Shown here in pieces: positions 59,366 to 60,000 of a DNA stretch of 60,000 nt; the first letter of the stretch is position 1, and each line of letters starts with the position of its first letter. Position numbers and translations under genes: made by a program. Where the stretch lies: contig NC_135563.1 of the NCBI RefSeq assembly GCF_964340395.1, forward strand, positions 19,455,651-19,515,650, read 5' to 3'. This stretch comes from Glandiceps talaboti (taxonomy: Eukaryota; Hemichordata; Enteropneusta; Spengelidae). The notes below the pieces were generated by a model. It was not told the DNA's origin. It searched no databases and saw only the letters and a program-made list of their open reading frames with translations.

Positions 59366-60000
59366 GTCAGTCAATATTCAAAAGTAAAGGTCATTAATTT
59401 TGACATGATTGAAAAATTTGTGCATATTTTATTTGATTAACTATCACAGTATTAAACCATTGTAACAAAAACATCAGATTCAGGAATCTCACCGTGTCCT
59501 GGTGAGTCGTCTTGGGGTTAATATACAATAAGCCTGTAAGTGACTGCGATACTGATTATCAAATGTTTTCTTTTTGTTTTGTATATAGTATATATATATT
59601 TTGCAGGTAATTTTTACACTTTGCCAGATTTCTTACATCTCTTGTTGATGTGTATTCCTTGGAATACTAAATAATGTGTAACCAAGATGTTGTCTAGGAA
59701 AAAAAAAACATTGACCAACCTTGTTTTGAGTGGTTTAACCCAACAATGTATATCGGGCAGATCATTCTATTTACGAAACAGGGGTATTAGCATTGGAAAT
59801 GGATGTGGAATGGGATTGGTTTCTTATTCATTGTCAAGTTATTTTCAAACTAGACCAATGAATTTAAAAAATATATATACAAGAAAATGCGCATATGCAA
59901 GTAATGACTGCTATTATATAGTGTTAAGTTAACCTTTGCCAGGAAATGCGACATGTTAGTTAGCTTTGTAGCTGTATAAAGCCATGGTAATAAATCAGAG

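Larger units (their letters stand above)
56175..60000 (+). other. Kinase 3'UTR and downstream flank
   Basis: No further exon is supported. Candidate poly(A) signals AATAAA are at 56553, 57105 and 57706, so the 3'UTR may include the tandem array at 56761-57115. Short frames at 57598-58144 and 58601-59197 have no recognisable domains; the last follows the repeat at 58985. Confidence 0.6.

Overview
This is AT-rich eukaryotic DNA: two multi-exon genes on the plus strand, separated and interrupted by long non-coding stretches full of microsatellites, minisatellites and small non-autonomous repeats. Splice sites are standard GT-AG, introns run from about 0.3 to 19 kb, and the encoded proteins are very close to vertebrate relatives. 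I recognise no prokaryotic gene, operon or CRISPR array. Frequent TACATGTA-type palindromes, long (CA)n and (GA)n tracts and the high protein similarity to vertebrates suggest a marine invertebrate bilaterian. A hemichordate-like or other non-vertebrate deuterostome is my best guess, but a lophotrochozoan is possible and I cannot fix the species.

Layout. 1-11484: no recognisable coding exon; minisatellites, microsatellites and MITE-like repeats. It is probably the first intron or the upstream flank of the next gene. 11485-12617: the last two coding exons of a UBTD1/UBTD2 family gene (ubiquitin domain-containing protein); the short N-terminal exon was not found in the window. 12603-13500: a degenerate tandem array that begins in the last codons of that gene. 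13500-19720: intergenic, with repeats, a 140-bp (GA)n tract and a perfect hairpin-type inverted repeat. 19720-20118: a CpG-richer promoter/5'UTR with a perfect CRE palindrome. 20119-56174: a complete 16-exon gene for the single SLK/STK10-type (Drosophila Slik-type) Ste20 kinase, about 1090 residues, with an intact N-terminal kinase domain, an acidic linker and a long C-terminal coiled coil. 56175-60000: 3'UTR/flank with two more tandem arrays.

The two genes lie head to tail in the order UBTD then SLK/STK10. From memory this matches human UBTD2-STK10 (5q35), and UBTD1 and SLK share 10q24, so the window appears to hold the unduplicated ancestral pair. The products are not known to work in one pathway: UBTD is a ubiquitin-like/E2-associated adaptor and SLK/STK10 phosphorylates ERM proteins at the cell cortex. 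The linkage is evolutionary, not a demonstrated functional unit.

I looked for an undescribed system and did not find one I could defend. The most unusual things are structural: a 3' array that looks grown from the UBTD stop-codon region, three long near-perfect hairpins, a two-type alternating 114-bp array with regularly spaced octamer-like motifs, a duplicated splice donor, and several MITE-like families with recognisable termini.
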